NCBI GenBank assembly: GCA_023101505.1
Contig: LVZA01000001.1
Coordinates: 186,001-250,000, forward strand
Reading direction: 5' to 3'
Length of the DNA: 64,000 nt
From: Pasteurellaceae bacterium Pebbles2
GTDB taxonomy: Bacteria; Pseudomonadota; Gammaproteobacteria; Enterobacterales; Pasteurellaceae
The notes under the pieces were generated by a model. It did not search any database. It worked only from the letters and a program-made list of their open reading frames with translations, and was not told where the DNA came from. The translations under genes and the position numbers were made by a program. Below are positions 39,160 through 48,835 of this stretch, piece by piece; position 1 is the first letter of the stretch, and each line of letters begins with the position of its first letter.

Positions 39160-40539
39160 CTAAAAATCGTCCAACACCTGCAAGGCATCGGCTAATTTTT
39201 TTACGGTGAAAACTTGCATATTTTGCACCGCACTTTTTGGTTTGTTGGCAAAGGGGACGATAGCTCGTTTGAAGCCGTGTTTAGCGGCTTCGTAGATGCG
39301 TTCTTGTCCGCTGGTTACTGGGCGGATTTCGCCTGCTAAGCCCACTTCGCCGAACACCACTAAATCTTGCGGTAAGGGGCGGTTGCGGAAGCTGGAGATT
39401 AAGGCTAATAATAAAGCTAAGTCTGCCCCTGTTTCGCTCACTTTTACCCCACCGACGACGTTGACGAACACATCTTGATCAGACATCTGCAAGCCACCGT
39501 GGCGGTGTAATACGGCGAGTAATAACGCCAAGCGGTTTTGTTCTAAGCCCACGGCTACACGGCGTGGGTTGGCGAGCATTGAGTGATCGACTAAAGCTTG
39601 AATTTCCACCAGCAAAGGGCGAGTTCCTTCCCAAAGTACCATCACTGAACTGCCTGAAGTTTGTTCGTCGCCACGGCTTAAAAAAATCGCCGAAGGATTT
39701 TTTACTTCTTTTAAACCTTGTTCCGTCATCGCAAACACACCCAATTCGTTCACGGCACCAAAGCGGTTTTTGTGGCTACGCAAGGTGCGGTAGCGGTTAT
39801 CGGCTTCGCCCTCTAATAAGATCGAGCAGTCAATGCAGTGTTCCAACACTTTCGGCCCTGCCAACGTGCCGTCTTTGGTTACGTGTCCAACCATTATAAT
39901 GGCGACTTGGCGAGTTTTGGCGTAGCGAGTTAAAAAGGACGCACATTCACGTACCTGCGCCACCGAACCCGGGCTAGATTGAATATCCGCCAAGTGCATT
40001 ACTTGAATAGAATCCACCACGATAATTTGCGGTTTGAGCTGGTCGGCGAGATTACAAATTTGCTCCACCGACGTTTCCGACAACATTTGCAAGCGATCTG
40101 GCGGTAAGCCTAAACGGTTGGCTCGCATCGCCACTTGTTGCAAACTTTCTTCACCCGTAACATAAAGTGCGGTCATATTTTGTGCTAATCCGCACATTAC
40201 TTGCAAAAGCAAGGTAGATTTACCCGCCCCTGGGTGTCCGCCGATTAAAATCGCTGAACCTGGCACAATGCCGCCACCCAGCACTCGGTCTAATTCGTTA
40301 AAACCGCTGCTAAATCGTGGCGTTTCTTGCAAGCTAATTTCGGCAAGGGTTTGAATTTTCGCTTGCGTTTCACCAGCGTAGCCACTGAAACGGTCGCCTT
40401 TGGCTGATGTTTTAGCAGAAACAAGGCGAACTTCGCTAATGGTATTCCACGCTTTACACGCACTGCACTGCCCTTGCCAACGGGCGTATTCCGCACCACA
40501 ATCGTTACAAACATAAGCAGTTTTTGGGGCTTTTGCCAT
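39160..40539 (-). CDS. radA: DNA repair protein RadA (Sms)
   Basis: A 459-residue RecA-like helicase that promotes branch migration in recombinational repair and, in competent bacteria, in transformation. A zinc finger is formed by C11, C14, C25 and C28; Walker A GGHPGAGKST is at about 100-109; the RadA-specific KNRFG motif is at 257-261; a Lon-like C-terminal domain follows. Length equals E. coli RadA (460). It lies 14 bases after ygiF on the same strand, matching the H. influenzae order. The segment KSAVQN near the C-terminus comes from an uptake signal. Confidence 0.96.
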   Translation of the reverse strand: MAKAPKTAYVCNDCGAEYARWQGQCSACKAWNTISEVRLVSAKTSAKGDRFSGYAGETQAKIQTLAEISLQETPRFSSGFNELDRVLGGGIVPGSAILIGGHPGAGKSTLLLQVMCGLAQNMTALYVTGEESLQQVAMRANRLGLPPDRLQMLSETSVEQICNLADQLKPQIIVVDSIQVMHLADIQSSPGSVAQVRECASFLTRYAKTRQVAIIMVGHVTKDGTLAGPKVLEHCIDCSILLEGEADNRYRTLRSHKNRFGAVNELGVFAMTEQGLKEVKNPSAIFLSRGDEQTSGSSVMVLWEGTRPLLVEIQALVDHSMLANPRRVAVGLEQNRLALLLAVLHRHGGLQMSDQDVFVNVVGGVKVSETGADLALLLALISSFRNRPLPQDLVVFGEVGLAGEIRPVTSGQERIYEAAKHGFKRAIVPFANKPKSAVQNMQVFTVKKLADALQVLDDF

Positions 40540-40553
40540 TTGAATTTTCCCTT

Positions 40554-41612
40554 TTAATTCGCCGTTAATTGAATGAAATTAATCATTCGTTTGATGTATT
40601 GCCCTTGTTGAAGCAAATCGGTTAATTTTTGCATTGCCAACAGGTTATCTTTGCTTTCGCTGTGTAGGCGGATAATATCACGAATTTGAGCAAACAATTC
40701 TTGATTACTTTCAATTAATTCCACCATTAGGCTTTCGTCCAATGCAACGCCTAATTCTAACTGCTCATTTAATGCTGCTTGCAGCAATTTGCCGTGTTCT
40801 AAATAATGGTGATATAAATTGAAAAATGCCCCCACCCGCTCCACAGTTCGCATAAAATCTTGGGCAAAAAAAGCCGTGCCAAAGTGCATTGTTTCTTCGA
40901 TAAGTTGCTGTTCGAGGCTGAAAAGTGCGGTCAAAACTTCACGAGAATTTACCGCACTTTTTTCGCTATCTAAAAATTCACGCCATTTTTCGATCCAATC
41001 TTGTAACGCAGGTTGCTTTCCGCTCGCTAATTGATAGCCACGTTTTGCCTTGCTGGCTGCACTTAAACGCACGCCGTCCACAAAACTCAAATTGGCGACG
41101 AATGTGAGCAAGTCTTGCATATTGCCACATTTGAGTTCAAATTCCACTTCGCAAATAGGCTGTTTTTGCTCGCCAGCTTGAATTTCACCACGATCTAACG
41201 CCACTTCAATTTCGCTGTGCTGACCACATTCAATCAGCCAAAGGGTACGTTGAAAATCCGTGCTAAAAATCGGTTGCAATGGCAATTCCGCTGGGAATTG
41301 ATATTCGCTTAACCCTTGCAATAAAGACACGTCGGGCTGGCTGGAATTTAAAGGGAAATTATATTCAGGGCGAATGTGCAAGCCACCTGTTACTTTGCCG
41401 TCGGTTTTTAAGGTCATCACAAACTGTTGATTTTCTGACCGTACTCTTAAGCCCATTTTACGTTGGGCGAAATAGGCTTCGGCGGTGTCGTAATAGGTGT
41501 TGCCTAAAAAGATCTTTTTTTGCTCCAAAATACGAAAATCACTCAATATTTGAGCGAAATTATCCGCCACCGTTGGGCTGATAGCAATTTTCAATTCGAT
41601 TTCATTCGACAT
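40554..41612 (-). CDS. CYTH-domain inorganic triphosphatase (YgiF-like)
   Basis: A 352-residue protein with an N-terminal CYTH tunnel domain: the ExExK motif is E4-I-E6-L-K8, followed by alternating charged strands (GLRVRSENQQFVMTLK, EVALDRGEI, CEVEFELK). The C-terminal half is helical, in the position of the CHAD domain of E. coli YgiF (433 residues), but shorter. CYTH enzymes of this type hydrolyse inorganic triphosphate. AAGGAA precedes the ATG. First gene of a pair with radA. An inverted uptake-signal pair lies inside the coding sequence at about 40920-40962, encoding KSAVNSREVLTALF. Confidence 0.85.
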   Translation of the reverse strand: MSNEIELKIAISPTVADNFAQILSDFRILEQKKIFLGNTYYDTAEAYFAQRKMGLRVRSENQQFVMTLKTDGKVTGGLHIRPEYNFPLNSSQPDVSLLQGLSEYQFPAELPLQPIFSTDFQRTLWLIECGQHSEIEVALDRGEIQAGEQKQPICEVEFELKCGNMQDLLTFVANLSFVDGVRLSAASKAKRGYQLASGKQPALQDWIEKWREFLDSEKSAVNSREVLTALFSLEQQLIEETMHFGTAFFAQDFMRTVERVGAFFNLYHHYLEHGKLLQAALNEQLELGVALDESLMVELIESNQELFAQIRDIIRLHSESKDNLLAMQKLTDLLQQGQYIKRMINFIQLTAN

Positions 41613-41769
41613 TTTATTTCCTTAATAATCAATCTTCTAGCGACTTTTGCGCCAAAGTGCGGTGAATATTTTGATGATATTATAGATCTTTTTTGATTTA
41701 AACCGTGAATTTTTCTCTCACTTAGGGTAATATGCACGCAATTTTTCAACTACTAATATGGAGTTTTTT

Positions 41770-42450
41770 ATGGCAATTAACAATATCTTAGGATTATTTG
41801 CCCATTCCCCATTAAAACCTTTGCAGCAGCATTCCGACAAAGTAACGGAGGCTTGTAGCTTGTTAGTTCCTTTCTTTGAAGCCACTTTCGCGCAAGATTG
41901 GGACAAAGCAGAACAAATTCGTTTGCAAATTTCAGATACAGAACGTCAAGCAGACACATTAAAGCGTGAAATTCGCTTAAAATTGCCTCGTGGTTTATTC
42001 CTACCGATTGATCGTACTGATTTACTTGAGTTAGTTACTCAACAAGACAAATTAGCTAACTTTGCTAAAGACATTTCAGGGCGCACCGTGGGTCGCCAAT
42101 TTGCGATTCCTGAAACAATGCAAGATGACTTTTTGAAATTCGTTTGCCGTAGCTTAGATGCCACCGTGCAAGCTCATCGTGTGATTGATGAAATGGATCA
42201 ATTATTAGAAACAGGCTTTAAAGGTCGTGAACTTAAGTTTGTGAACAATATGATCACTGCGTTAGATGCCATTGAAGACGACACCGATCAAATGCAAATT
42301 CAATTACGTCGAATGCTACGCCAAATTGAAGAACGTTATAATCCGATTGATGTGATGTTCTTATATAAGACTTTTGAATGGGTTGGCGTGTTAGCCGATC
42401 AGGCACAACGTGTTGGTTCACGCATTGAGTTAATGCTAGCTCGCTCTTAA
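41770..42450 (+). CDS. PhoU-like DUF47 family protein, partner of the Pit phosphate transporter
   Basis: A 226-residue helical protein of the DUF47/TIGR00153 family (PhoU-like). Typical segments are SDTERQADTLKREIRLKLPR and the region RTDLLELVTQQDKLANFAKD, with acidic pairs that may bind metal. Such proteins almost always precede a pit gene and are thought to control its activity; here pit follows after 12 bases. ATG 41770 is chosen because GGAG lies eight bases before it; the ATG at 41758 overlaps that ribosome site. Divergent from ygiF. Confidence 0.88.
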   Translation: MAINNILGLFAHSPLKPLQQHSDKVTEACSLLVPFFEATFAQDWDKAEQIRLQISDTERQADTLKREIRLKLPRGLFLPIDRTDLLELVTQQDKLANFAKDISGRTVGRQFAIPETMQDDFLKFVCRSLDATVQAHRVIDEMDQLLETGFKGRELKFVNNMITALDAIEDDTDQMQIQLRRMLRQIEERYNPIDVMFLYKTFEWVGVLADQAQRVGSRIELMLARS

Positions 42451-42462
42451 TAGGAGAATATA

Positions 42463-43725
42463 ATGGAACTCATTAATCAATATGGTACAGTGATTATCGT
42501 GCTTTCTGCCATTCTTGGTTTTATTATGGCATTTGGTATTGGTGCAAATGACGTATCAAACGCAATGGGAACATCAGTTGGTTCTGGTGTTTTAACCGCT
42601 AAAAAAGCGATTTATCTTGCTTTAGTCTTTGAATTTGCTGGTGCTTATTTGGCTGGTGGCGAAGTGGCACAAACCATTAAAAGTGGGATTATTCGTGCCG
42701 ATGCATTCACAGGACACCCTGACGTATTTATTTTAGGAATGATGTCTGCCCTCGCAGCAGCAGGTGCTTGGTTATTAATTGCCTCTAAAATGGGCTGGCC
42801 GGTATCAACCACACACTCAATTATCGGTGCGATTATCGGTTTTGCTTGTGTAACTTTAGGCACAGAAAGTGTGCGTTGGGGTGCGTTAGGCGGTATCGTC
42901 GGCAGTTGGTTCTTAACTCCGTTTATTGCAGGGATCGTGTCTTTTATTATTTTCACCTCAACGCAAAAATTAATTTTTGACACCGAACAACCGCTGAAAA
43001 ATGCACAAAAATATGCGCCGTTTTATATGGCATTAACCGTATTTATTATCGCTTATGTAACTTTGGTTAAAGGCTTAAAACACGTTGGCTTAAACTTAAG
43101 TGGTACAGAAACATTAAGTATCGCTGCCGTTTTATCTATTATCGGCGCTATCGGTTGTCGTTTCTATATTCATAGCGAGCATTTCATCAAAACCTTACAA
43201 AGCACCAAATTCTCTGGCGTGGAAAAAGTGTTTAGCTTGTTAATGTTAATCACCGCTTGTTCGATGGCTTTTGCTCACGGTTCAAACGATGTGGCAAATG
43301 CGGTCGGTCCATTAGCGGGCGTAGTGTCAACTATTGAACACGCAGGTTTAATCGAAAGTAAAGCAGTAATGGCTCCGTGGATTTTACCTTTAGGCGCAAT
43401 GGGTATTGCAGTAGGTCTTGCCGTAATGGGCTATAAAGTAATGGGTACTATCGGCACAGGGATCACCGATCTCACACCAAGCCGTGGTTTCTCATCCGAA
43501 TTCTCTTGTGCGATTACTGTGGTTATCGCTTCAGGTACAGGCTTGCCAATTTCAACCACCCAAACCCTCGTTGGGGCAATTTTAGGGGTTGGTTTCGCCC
43601 GTGGTATTGCGGCATTAAACTTAACGGTAATCCGTAATATTATCGCCTCTTGGGTAATTACCTTACCTGCTGGTGCATTATTCTCGATTATTTTCTATTT
43701 TATTTTTAACGCTATTTTCCGTTAA
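42463..43725 (+). CDS. pit: Low-affinity inorganic phosphate transporter Pit
   Basis: A 420-residue inner-membrane transporter of the PiT family with about ten membrane helices. The duplicated family signature is visible: GANDVSNAMGTSVGSG near residue 27 and GSNDVANAVGPLAG near 275, each with a following helix. It moves phosphate, usually as a metal-phosphate complex, with protons. AGGAGA precedes the ATG. Together with the DUF47 gene it forms an operon ended by an uptake-signal hairpin. No Pho box was noticed upstream of the operon. Confidence 0.93.
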   Translation: MELINQYGTVIIVLSAILGFIMAFGIGANDVSNAMGTSVGSGVLTAKKAIYLALVFEFAGAYLAGGEVAQTIKSGIIRADAFTGHPDVFILGMMSALAAAGAWLLIASKMGWPVSTTHSIIGAIIGFACVTLGTESVRWGALGGIVGSWFLTPFIAGIVSFIIFTSTQKLIFDTEQPLKNAQKYAPFYMALTVFIIAYVTLVKGLKHVGLNLSGTETLSIAAVLSIIGAIGCRFYIHSEHFIKTLQSTKFSGVEKVFSLLMLITACSMAFAHGSNDVANAVGPLAGVVSTIEHAGLIESKAVMAPWILPLGAMGIAVGLAVMGYKVMGTIGTGITDLTPSRGFSSEFSCAITVVIASGTGLPISTTQTLVGAILGVGFARGIAALNLTVIRNIIASWVITLPAGALFSIIFYFIFNAIFR

Positions 43726-43735
43726 AAACGTTATA

Positions 43736-43764
43736 AAAAGTGCGGTGAAATTAACCGCACTTTT
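43736..43764 (+). terminator. pit terminator (inverted uptake-signal pair)
   Basis: AAAAGTGCGGT (43736-43746) pairs with ACCGCACTTTT (43754-43764). Confidence 0.85.
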
Positions 43765-43789
43765 GTTCTATTTTTAAGGAGCTTTAACA

Positions 43790-44401
43790 ATGCAAACATT
43801 CTTAAAACTAGCGATGTCTTCCCTATTATTAGCTTTAAGTATTCAAGTTGCACAAGCAGAAACGCAGTATGTTACTGAAGATCTACACACTTTTTTACGC
43901 AAAGGTGCAGGTGATAATTTCAAAATCGCAGGTGCAATTCAAGCGGGCGAAGCCGTTACTGTTTTAGACCGTAAAGATCGTTATAGCTTAATTCGAGATA
44001 GCAAAAACCGTGAAGCGTGGATTTTAAGCTCAGAATTAAGTAACACCCCAAGTGCGAAGAACGAAAATCCGCAATTAAAAGCCAAAGTACAAGATTTAAC
44101 GTTAAAATTAAATCGTATTGATGAAGATTGGCAACAACGCACGCAAGAAATGCAACGTCGTGCCAAAGACAGCGACCAACGCAGCAGTCAATTATTGGAA
44201 GAAAATTCACAATTAAAGCGTGAACTTGAAATCACTAAAAATAAAAATCGTGATTTAGAAGCCTTACTTGATGCTGGCAAACGTGAAATCGCTATCCAAT
44301 GGTTTATTTATGGCGGTTCAGTATTAGGCGTGGGCTTGCTTTTGGGCTTAATCATTCCGTTGATTATGCCAAAACGTCGCCGTCGTGATGGCTGGTCTTA
44401 A
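43790..44401 (+). CDS. SH3-domain membrane protein (YgiM/TIGR04211 family)
   Basis: A 203-residue envelope protein. A signal peptide (1-23, ending AQA) leads to a bacterial SH3 domain (about 25-90; YVTEDLHTFLRKGAGDNFKI and REAWILSSEL), then a coiled coil (about 97-165) and a C-terminal membrane helix (about 169-192) followed by the positive stretch KRRRRDGW that stays in the cytoplasm. E. coli YgiM, encoded beside cca, has the same layout; its function is not established. TAAGGAG precedes the ATG. Confidence 0.88.
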   Translation: MQTFLKLAMSSLLLALSIQVAQAETQYVTEDLHTFLRKGAGDNFKIAGAIQAGEAVTVLDRKDRYSLIRDSKNREAWILSSELSNTPSAKNENPQLKAKVQDLTLKLNRIDEDWQQRTQEMQRRAKDSDQRSSQLLEENSQLKRELEITKNKNRDLEALLDAGKREIAIQWFIYGGSVLGVGLLLGLIIPLIMPKRRRRDGWS

Positions 44402-44426
44402 TTAGACAAAAATTCACAATATAATC

Positions 44427-44457
44427 AAATAGCTGTTATTATAACGGCTATTTTTTT
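44427..44457 (+). terminator. Terminator between the YgiM-like gene and cca
   Basis: AAATAGCTGTTAT pairs with ATAACGGCTATTT (one G-T pair), followed by T residues. Confidence 0.75.
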
Positions 44458-44477
44458 AAGGAAAAAAGGGGAAAATA

Positions 44478-45734
44478 ATGCAAATTTATTTGGTTGGCGG
44501 TGCGGTGCGTGATCACTTATTAGGTTTGAACGTGCAAGATCGAGATTGGCTTGTAGTGGGGGCAACACCCGAACAATTACTCGCCCAAGGCTATCAACAA
44601 GTCGGCAACGATTTCCCTGTATTTTTACACCCGAAAACCAAAGAAGAATATGCCCTTGCTCGTACGGAACGAAAATCTGGCTCTGGCTACAACGGCTTTA
44701 TTTGCGATTTTTCGCCCGATATTTCCTTAGAGCAAGATCTGCTACGTCGAGATTTAACCATTAACGCCATAGCACAAGATCAACAAGGGCAATTTCACGA
44801 TCCCTATCACGGAATTGATGATTTAAATCACCGCACTTTGCGTCATATTTCCCCTGCGTTCGCTGAAGATCCTTTGCGTGTGTTGCGTGTGGCACGCTTT
44901 GCGGCTCGTTTTCATTCACTTGGTTTTAGTATTGCTACTGAAACTTTAGCCTTGATGAAACAACTCACCCAACAAGGTGAATTGGCACACTTAACCGCCG
45001 AGCGTGTTTGGTTAGAAACGGAAAAAGCCTTAAACGAAAAAAATCCTGAAATTTATTTTTATACACTTCACCAAGTCGGGGCGTTAAAGGTTTTATTTCC
45101 TGAATTAGATGCACTTTATGGTGTGCCAAATCCACCAAAGCATCACCCCGAAATCAACAGTTTTATCCACACAATGTTAGTGCTACAACAAGCCACGCTA
45201 TTAACAGAAAACAGTGAATTTAACAAAACTGCGGTGCGTTTTGCGGCAATTTGCCACGATTTAGGCAAGGCACTCACCCCGAAAGATATTTTGCCGCATC
45301 ATTATGGACACGAGCAAAAGGGCGTTGTACCAACAGATCAACTTAGCACACGTTTAAAAGTACCGAGTTATATCAAAGAGTTAGCAGGATTAAGCTGTGC
45401 TTTTCACACCCACGTTCACAAAGCCTTTGAGCTACGAGCGGATACAATCATCAAGCTCTTTAATCGCTTTGATGTTTGGCGTAAACCGCAACGTTTCCAA
45501 GAATTTTTGCTTCTTTGCCTTGCCGACACCCGTGGGCGAACAGGCTTTGAGCAACGAGAATATCCACAAAAAGATTATTTGTGGGCACTTTATCAAATCG
45601 CTTTGCAAGTTGATGTGCAACAAATCATCAAAGATGGTTTTCAAAAAGAGCAAATTCGAGAAGAAACTCAACGCCGTCGCATTGAATTATTAAAGCAAAA
45701 AATGCCCGAATTAAAGGCAAAATATCAGCCTTAA
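44478..45734 (+). CDS. cca: CCA tRNA nucleotidyltransferase with HD domain
   Basis: A 418-residue enzyme that adds or repairs the 3' CCA of tRNAs without a template. The head motif [13 protein letters not shown] with catalytic aspartates D21 and D23 (QDRDW), the [10 protein letters not shown] motif and the neck segment [16 protein letters not shown] are present. The C-terminal half carries the HD phosphohydrolase domain ([11 protein letters not shown]) found in gammaproteobacterial enzymes. Length is close to E. coli Cca (412). A weak purine-rich ribosome site precedes the ATG. Confidence 0.96.
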   Translation: MQIYLVGGAVRDHLLGLNVQDRDWLVVGATPEQLLAQGYQQVGNDFPVFLHPKTKEEYALARTERKSGSGYNGFICDFSPDISLEQDLLRRDLTINAIAQDQQGQFHDPYHGIDDLNHRTLRHISPAFAEDPLRVLRVARFAARFHSLGFSIATETLALMKQLTQQGELAHLTAERVWLETEKALNEKNPEIYFYTLHQVGALKVLFPELDALYGVPNPPKHHPEINSFIHTMLVLQQATLLTENSEFNKTAVRFAAICHDLGKALTPKDILPHHYGHEQKGVVPTDQLSTRLKVPSYIKELAGLSCAFHTHVHKAFELRADTIIKLFNRFDVWRKPQRFQEFLLLCLADTRGRTGFEQREYPQKDYLWALYQIALQVDVQQIIKDGFQKEQIREETQRRRIELLKQKMPELKAKYQP

Positions 45735-45777
45735 TTTGATGATTTGAGCCATTAAATTTCGGTTATTTTATTCCCAT

Positions 45778-45804
45778 AGGCAAAAAGTTTTTGCCTTATT
45801 TTTT
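45778..45804 (+). terminator. cca terminator
   Basis: AGGCAAAAA (45778-45786) pairs with TTTTTGCCT (45788-45796), then TATTTTTTG. Confidence 0.8.
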
Positions 45805-45861
45805 GACTAAACTGCTTGAAAACGTTAGAATATGCACGAATTTTTTCGAGATAAGATCGAT

Positions 45862-46491
45862 ATGAAACGCAATTATTTATTCCCACTTTTACTTTCTGCC
45901 TTTTTGTTTACAGGTTGTGCCTTAAACGACATTAGCGAACAACGCCCGACGGAAGTAAAAACTATCGCCAAAACAGACCGCACTTGGCAGCAACATTTAG
46001 CCCAATTAAAGCAAATTCAAACCTATCAAGCTCAAGGTCAATTAGGCTATATCAGCGAAAAAGAGCGTTTTTCCAGCCGTTTTGAATGGCAATATCGCAA
46101 TCCACAAAATTATACTCTTAAACTTTATTCGACAATCAGTGCCAGCAGTTTGGTATTGCAAATGCACCAAGCAGGAATGACAGTGTCTGACAATAAAGGC
46201 AACCAACGTTCAGAAAGCGATGCGAAATCTTTAGTGCGTGAAATTGTGGGAATGGACGTGCCTTTAGACCAACTTGCTACGTGGCTAAAAGGGCAACCTG
46301 ATGAAAAAGCGGATTATCAAGTAGGCACAAATCATTATTTAGCGAGCTTTAGCTACCCTGTTGACGGCACAACTTGGACGGCAGATTATTTGGTTTATCA
46401 TCAAGATCGCTCCCCTGCTCTGCCGAAAGATATTTTGCTAAAAAATGCGTCGCAAACCTTGAAAATTCGAGTGGATAATTGGGTGTTTTAA
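45862..46491 (+). CDS. lolB: Outer-membrane lipoprotein receptor LolB
   Basis: A 209-residue lipoprotein. The start at 45862 gives [19 protein letters not shown], a lipoprotein signal peptide with lipobox LFTGC and acylated Cys19; the earlier ATG at 45832 would put charged residues ahead of it. LolB accepts lipoproteins from LolA and inserts them in the outer membrane. The mature part has the family pattern [20 protein letters not shown] and the later exposed loop region. Its TAA overlaps the ispE ATG (TAATG), as expected for the conserved lolB-ispE-prs order. Confidence 0.93.
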   Translation: MKRNYLFPLLLSAFLFTGCALNDISEQRPTEVKTIAKTDRTWQQHLAQLKQIQTYQAQGQLGYISEKERFSSRFEWQYRNPQNYTLKLYSTISASSLVLQMHQAGMTVSDNKGNQRSESDAKSLVREIVGMDVPLDQLATWLKGQPDEKADYQVGTNHYLASFSYPVDGTTWTADYLVYHQDRSPALPKDILLKNASQTLKIRVDNWVF

Positions 46492-47429
46492 TGAAAACGC
46501 ATCATTTTTCAACCGCACTTTCTACGAATATTTCTTCACTCACCGAGGGAAACCGCATTCGTTTCCCTAGCCCTGCAAAACTAAATTTATTCTTATATAT
46601 CAATGCCAAACGAGCCGATGGCTATCACGAATTGCAAACTCTTTTCCAATTTTTAGATTATGGCGATTGGCTAGAAATCAGCCTGCGTGATGATGACAAA
46701 ATCTGTTTAAGCCCTGAAATTCCCCATTTAAAAACTGAAGATAATTTAATCTACCGAGCAGCAAAAGCCTTGCAACAAGCAGCTAATATTCAGCGTGGTG
46801 CGAATATCCATTTAGACAAAATATTGCCAATGGGCGGCGGCGTGGGCGGTGGTTCATCAAATGCGGCAACCGCTTTGGTGGCATTAAATTATCTGTGGCA
46901 AGCTCAGTTAAGCCAAGCCCAATTAATGGAAATTGGCGTAAAATTAGGGGCTGATGTGCCTATTTTTATCGATGGACACGCAGCCTTCGCCGAGGGCGTA
47001 GGCGAAAAAATCACGCCGTGCGAACCCGATGAAAAATGGTATGTGGTGCTAAAACCCGATATTTCAATTTCTACGGCTGTAGTGTTTCAAGATCCTAATT
47101 TGCCACGTAATACGCCGAAAAAACCACTTTCGACCTTATTAACAGAAAAATATACTAACGATTGCGAAAAAGTCGTGAGAAATCACTATCCAGAGGTTGA
47201 AGAAGTGCTTTCTTGGTTGCTAAAATATGCACCAGCCAGATTAACCGGCACAGGTGCTTGTGTATTCGCTGAATTTAACAGCGAGCAAGCCGCTCAAGCC
47301 GTTTTTAATAGTAAACCGACAAAATTTAACGGTTTTGTTGCCAAAGCTTGCAATCTTTCGCCACTACATCGGCTAATGAATGCCCTAACGCAACAAAATG
47401 CAACATTGAATTCCATTGTAACAATCTAA
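46491..47429 (+). CDS. ispE: 4-Diphosphocytidyl-2-C-methyl-D-erythritol kinase
   Basis: A 312-residue GHMP kinase of the MEP isoprenoid pathway. The N-terminal [13 protein letters not shown] motif and the ATP loop [17 protein letters not shown] at about 113-129 are present, as is the C-terminal [10 protein letters not shown]. The start ATG at 46491 overlaps the lolB stop, favouring translational coupling. It has about 20 extra residues at the N-terminus ([20 protein letters not shown]) compared with E. coli (283 residues), partly encoded by an uptake signal; an internal start is possible but no better ribosome site was found. Confidence 0.94.
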   Translation: MKTHHFSTALSTNISSLTEGNRIRFPSPAKLNLFLYINAKRADGYHELQTLFQFLDYGDWLEISLRDDDKICLSPEIPHLKTEDNLIYRAAKALQQAANIQRGANIHLDKILPMGGGVGGGSSNAATALVALNYLWQAQLSQAQLMEIGVKLGADVPIFIDGHAAFAEGVGEKITPCEPDEKWYVVLKPDISISTAVVFQDPNLPRNTPKKPLSTLLTEKYTNDCEKVVRNHYPEVEEVLSWLLKYAPARLTGTGACVFAEFNSEQAAQAVFNSKPTKFNGFVAKACNLSPLHRLMNALTQQNATLNSIVTI

Positions 47430-47449
47430 ACCTTGAGGTTAAATTTAAA

Positions 47450-48397
47450 ATGCCCGACATTAAACTCTTTGCTGGCAATGCCACACCTGAACTTGCTAAA
47501 CGAATTTCAGAACGCCTTTATACATCTTTAGGCGATGCGACAGTCGGTCGCTTTAGCGATGGCGAAATTCAAGTGCAAATTAATGAAAACGTGCGAGGTA
47601 GCGACGTGTTCATTATTCAATCAACTTGTGCACCAACCAATGACAATTTAATGGAATTAATCGTAATGGTTGATGCATTACGCCGTGCTTCTGCGGGACG
47701 TATTACCGCAGTAATCCCTTATTTTGGTTATGCTCGCCAAGACCGTCGTGTGCGTTCAGCTCGTGTACCAATCACTGCAAAAGTAGTGGCGGATTTCCTT
47801 TCTAGCGTAGGTGTTGACCGTGTTTTAACTTGCGATTTACACGCAGAGCAAATTCAAGGTTTCTTCGACGTGCCAGTAGATAACGTGTTCGGTTCGCCAG
47901 TGTTAATTCACGATATTTTGAAAAAAACTGACCTTGAAAATCCAATGGTTGTTTCACCAGATATTGGCGGTGTGGTACGTGCTCGTGCGATTGCTAAATT
48001 GCTTAACGATGCGGATATGGCGATTATCGACAAACGTCGTCCAAAAGCGAACGTGTCGCAAGTAATGCACATTATTGGTGATGTGGCAGGTCGTGATTGT
48101 ATTTTAGTGGACGATATGATCGACACGGGTGGCACATTGTGCAAAGCGGCGGAAGCTTTAAAAGAACGTGGTGCAAAACGTGTTTTCGCCTACGCAACAC
48201 ACGCTGTATTCTCGGGCAATGCGGTACAAAATTTCGCAAGCAGCGTGATTGATGAAGTGGTTGTAACAGATACTATTCCACTCAGTGATGAAATCAAAGC
48301 CTTGGGCAAAGTGCGTACATTGACCTTGTCGGGAATGTTGTCTGAAGCGATTCGTCGTATTAGTAATGAAGAGTCGATTTCGGCGATGTTCAATTAG
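47450..48397 (+). CDS. prs: Ribose-phosphate pyrophosphokinase
   Basis: A 315-residue enzyme making PRPP from ribose-5-phosphate and ATP for nucleotide, histidine, tryptophan and NAD synthesis. The start at 47450 ([16 protein letters not shown]) has GAGG upstream and equals the E. coli length exactly. ATP-site [20 protein letters not shown] and the PRPP loop [18 protein letters not shown] are intact. It lies 20 bases after ispE. A block of hairpins follows the stop. Confidence 0.97.
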   Translation: MPDIKLFAGNATPELAKRISERLYTSLGDATVGRFSDGEIQVQINENVRGSDVFIIQSTCAPTNDNLMELIVMVDALRRASAGRITAVIPYFGYARQDRRVRSARVPITAKVVADFLSSVGVDRVLTCDLHAEQIQGFFDVPVDNVFGSPVLIHDILKKTDLENPMVVSPDIGGVVRARAIAKLLNDADMAIIDKRRPKANVSQVMHIIGDVAGRDCILVDDMIDTGGTLCKAAEALKERGAKRVFAYATHAVFSGNAVQNFASSVIDEVVVTDTIPLSDEIKALGKVRTLTLSGMLSEAIRRISNEESISAMFN

Positions 48398-48399
48398 TT

Positions 48400-48680
48400 T
48401 GGCTTACTTTCTTTGCTTCGCCAAAGAAAGTAACAAAGACAAAACCTTTAGGTTTTGAACGTTGGCTTGCCAACGGCCCGAAGGGCGAACGTAGCGAGTA
48501 AAGGCGACCCGACTTCACCGCCTTTCCTTGCTCATTTGGCTTTTTCTTTACGGAAAGTTTGTAAACTCGCTTCGCTCAAACAGTACAAACTTTCCTAAAA
48601 AAGCCAAGTCGCAAGGGCGGTTCAGACGGGGAAAAGTTCTTTATGATAATCCAGTTCATAAAGAACTTTTTTATTTTATA
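48400..48680. repeat. Intergenic block of stacked inverted repeats between prs and accA
   Basis: The 438-base gap 48398-48835 has no convincing gene. It contains, in order: ACTTTCTTTG/CAAAGAAAGT (48406-48431); AAAACC/GGTTTT (from 48440); GTTGGC/GCCAAC; GCCC/GGGC; and a long interrupted stem, TTTGGCTTTTT (48535-48545) with AAAAAAGCC (from 48597) enclosing GGAAAGTTTGTA (48552-48563) with TACAAACTTTCC (48584-48595). A 63-codon frame at 48528-48719 crosses it but looks accidental. It may be a dispersed intergenic repeat or degenerate miniature element. The remaining 150 bases before accA show one uptake signal and nothing else. Confidence 0.55.
48632..48673 (+). terminator. Strong hairpin terminator upstream of accA
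   Basis: AAAAGTTCTTTATGA (48632-48646) pairs with TCATAAAGAACTTTT (48657-48671), followed by TT. It probably ends the prs transcript after the repeat block. Confidence 0.75.
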
Positions 48681-48835
48681 AATAAGTATATTCAACAATT
48701 CCACCACTCCTACCACTAAAAATTTACTGCAATTTTATGAGAAAAATAATACAATACACGGCAAATTTGCATACCTTATAAAATACTGATAAAGTGCGGT
48801 GTGTTTTGTGCTAATTTTAAGATTAGGAAAGAGAA

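Noticed and set aside
48528-48719. 63-codon frame in the prs-accA gap
   Set aside because: It runs through the hairpin arms, lacks a ribosome site and resembles no family; treated as accidental.
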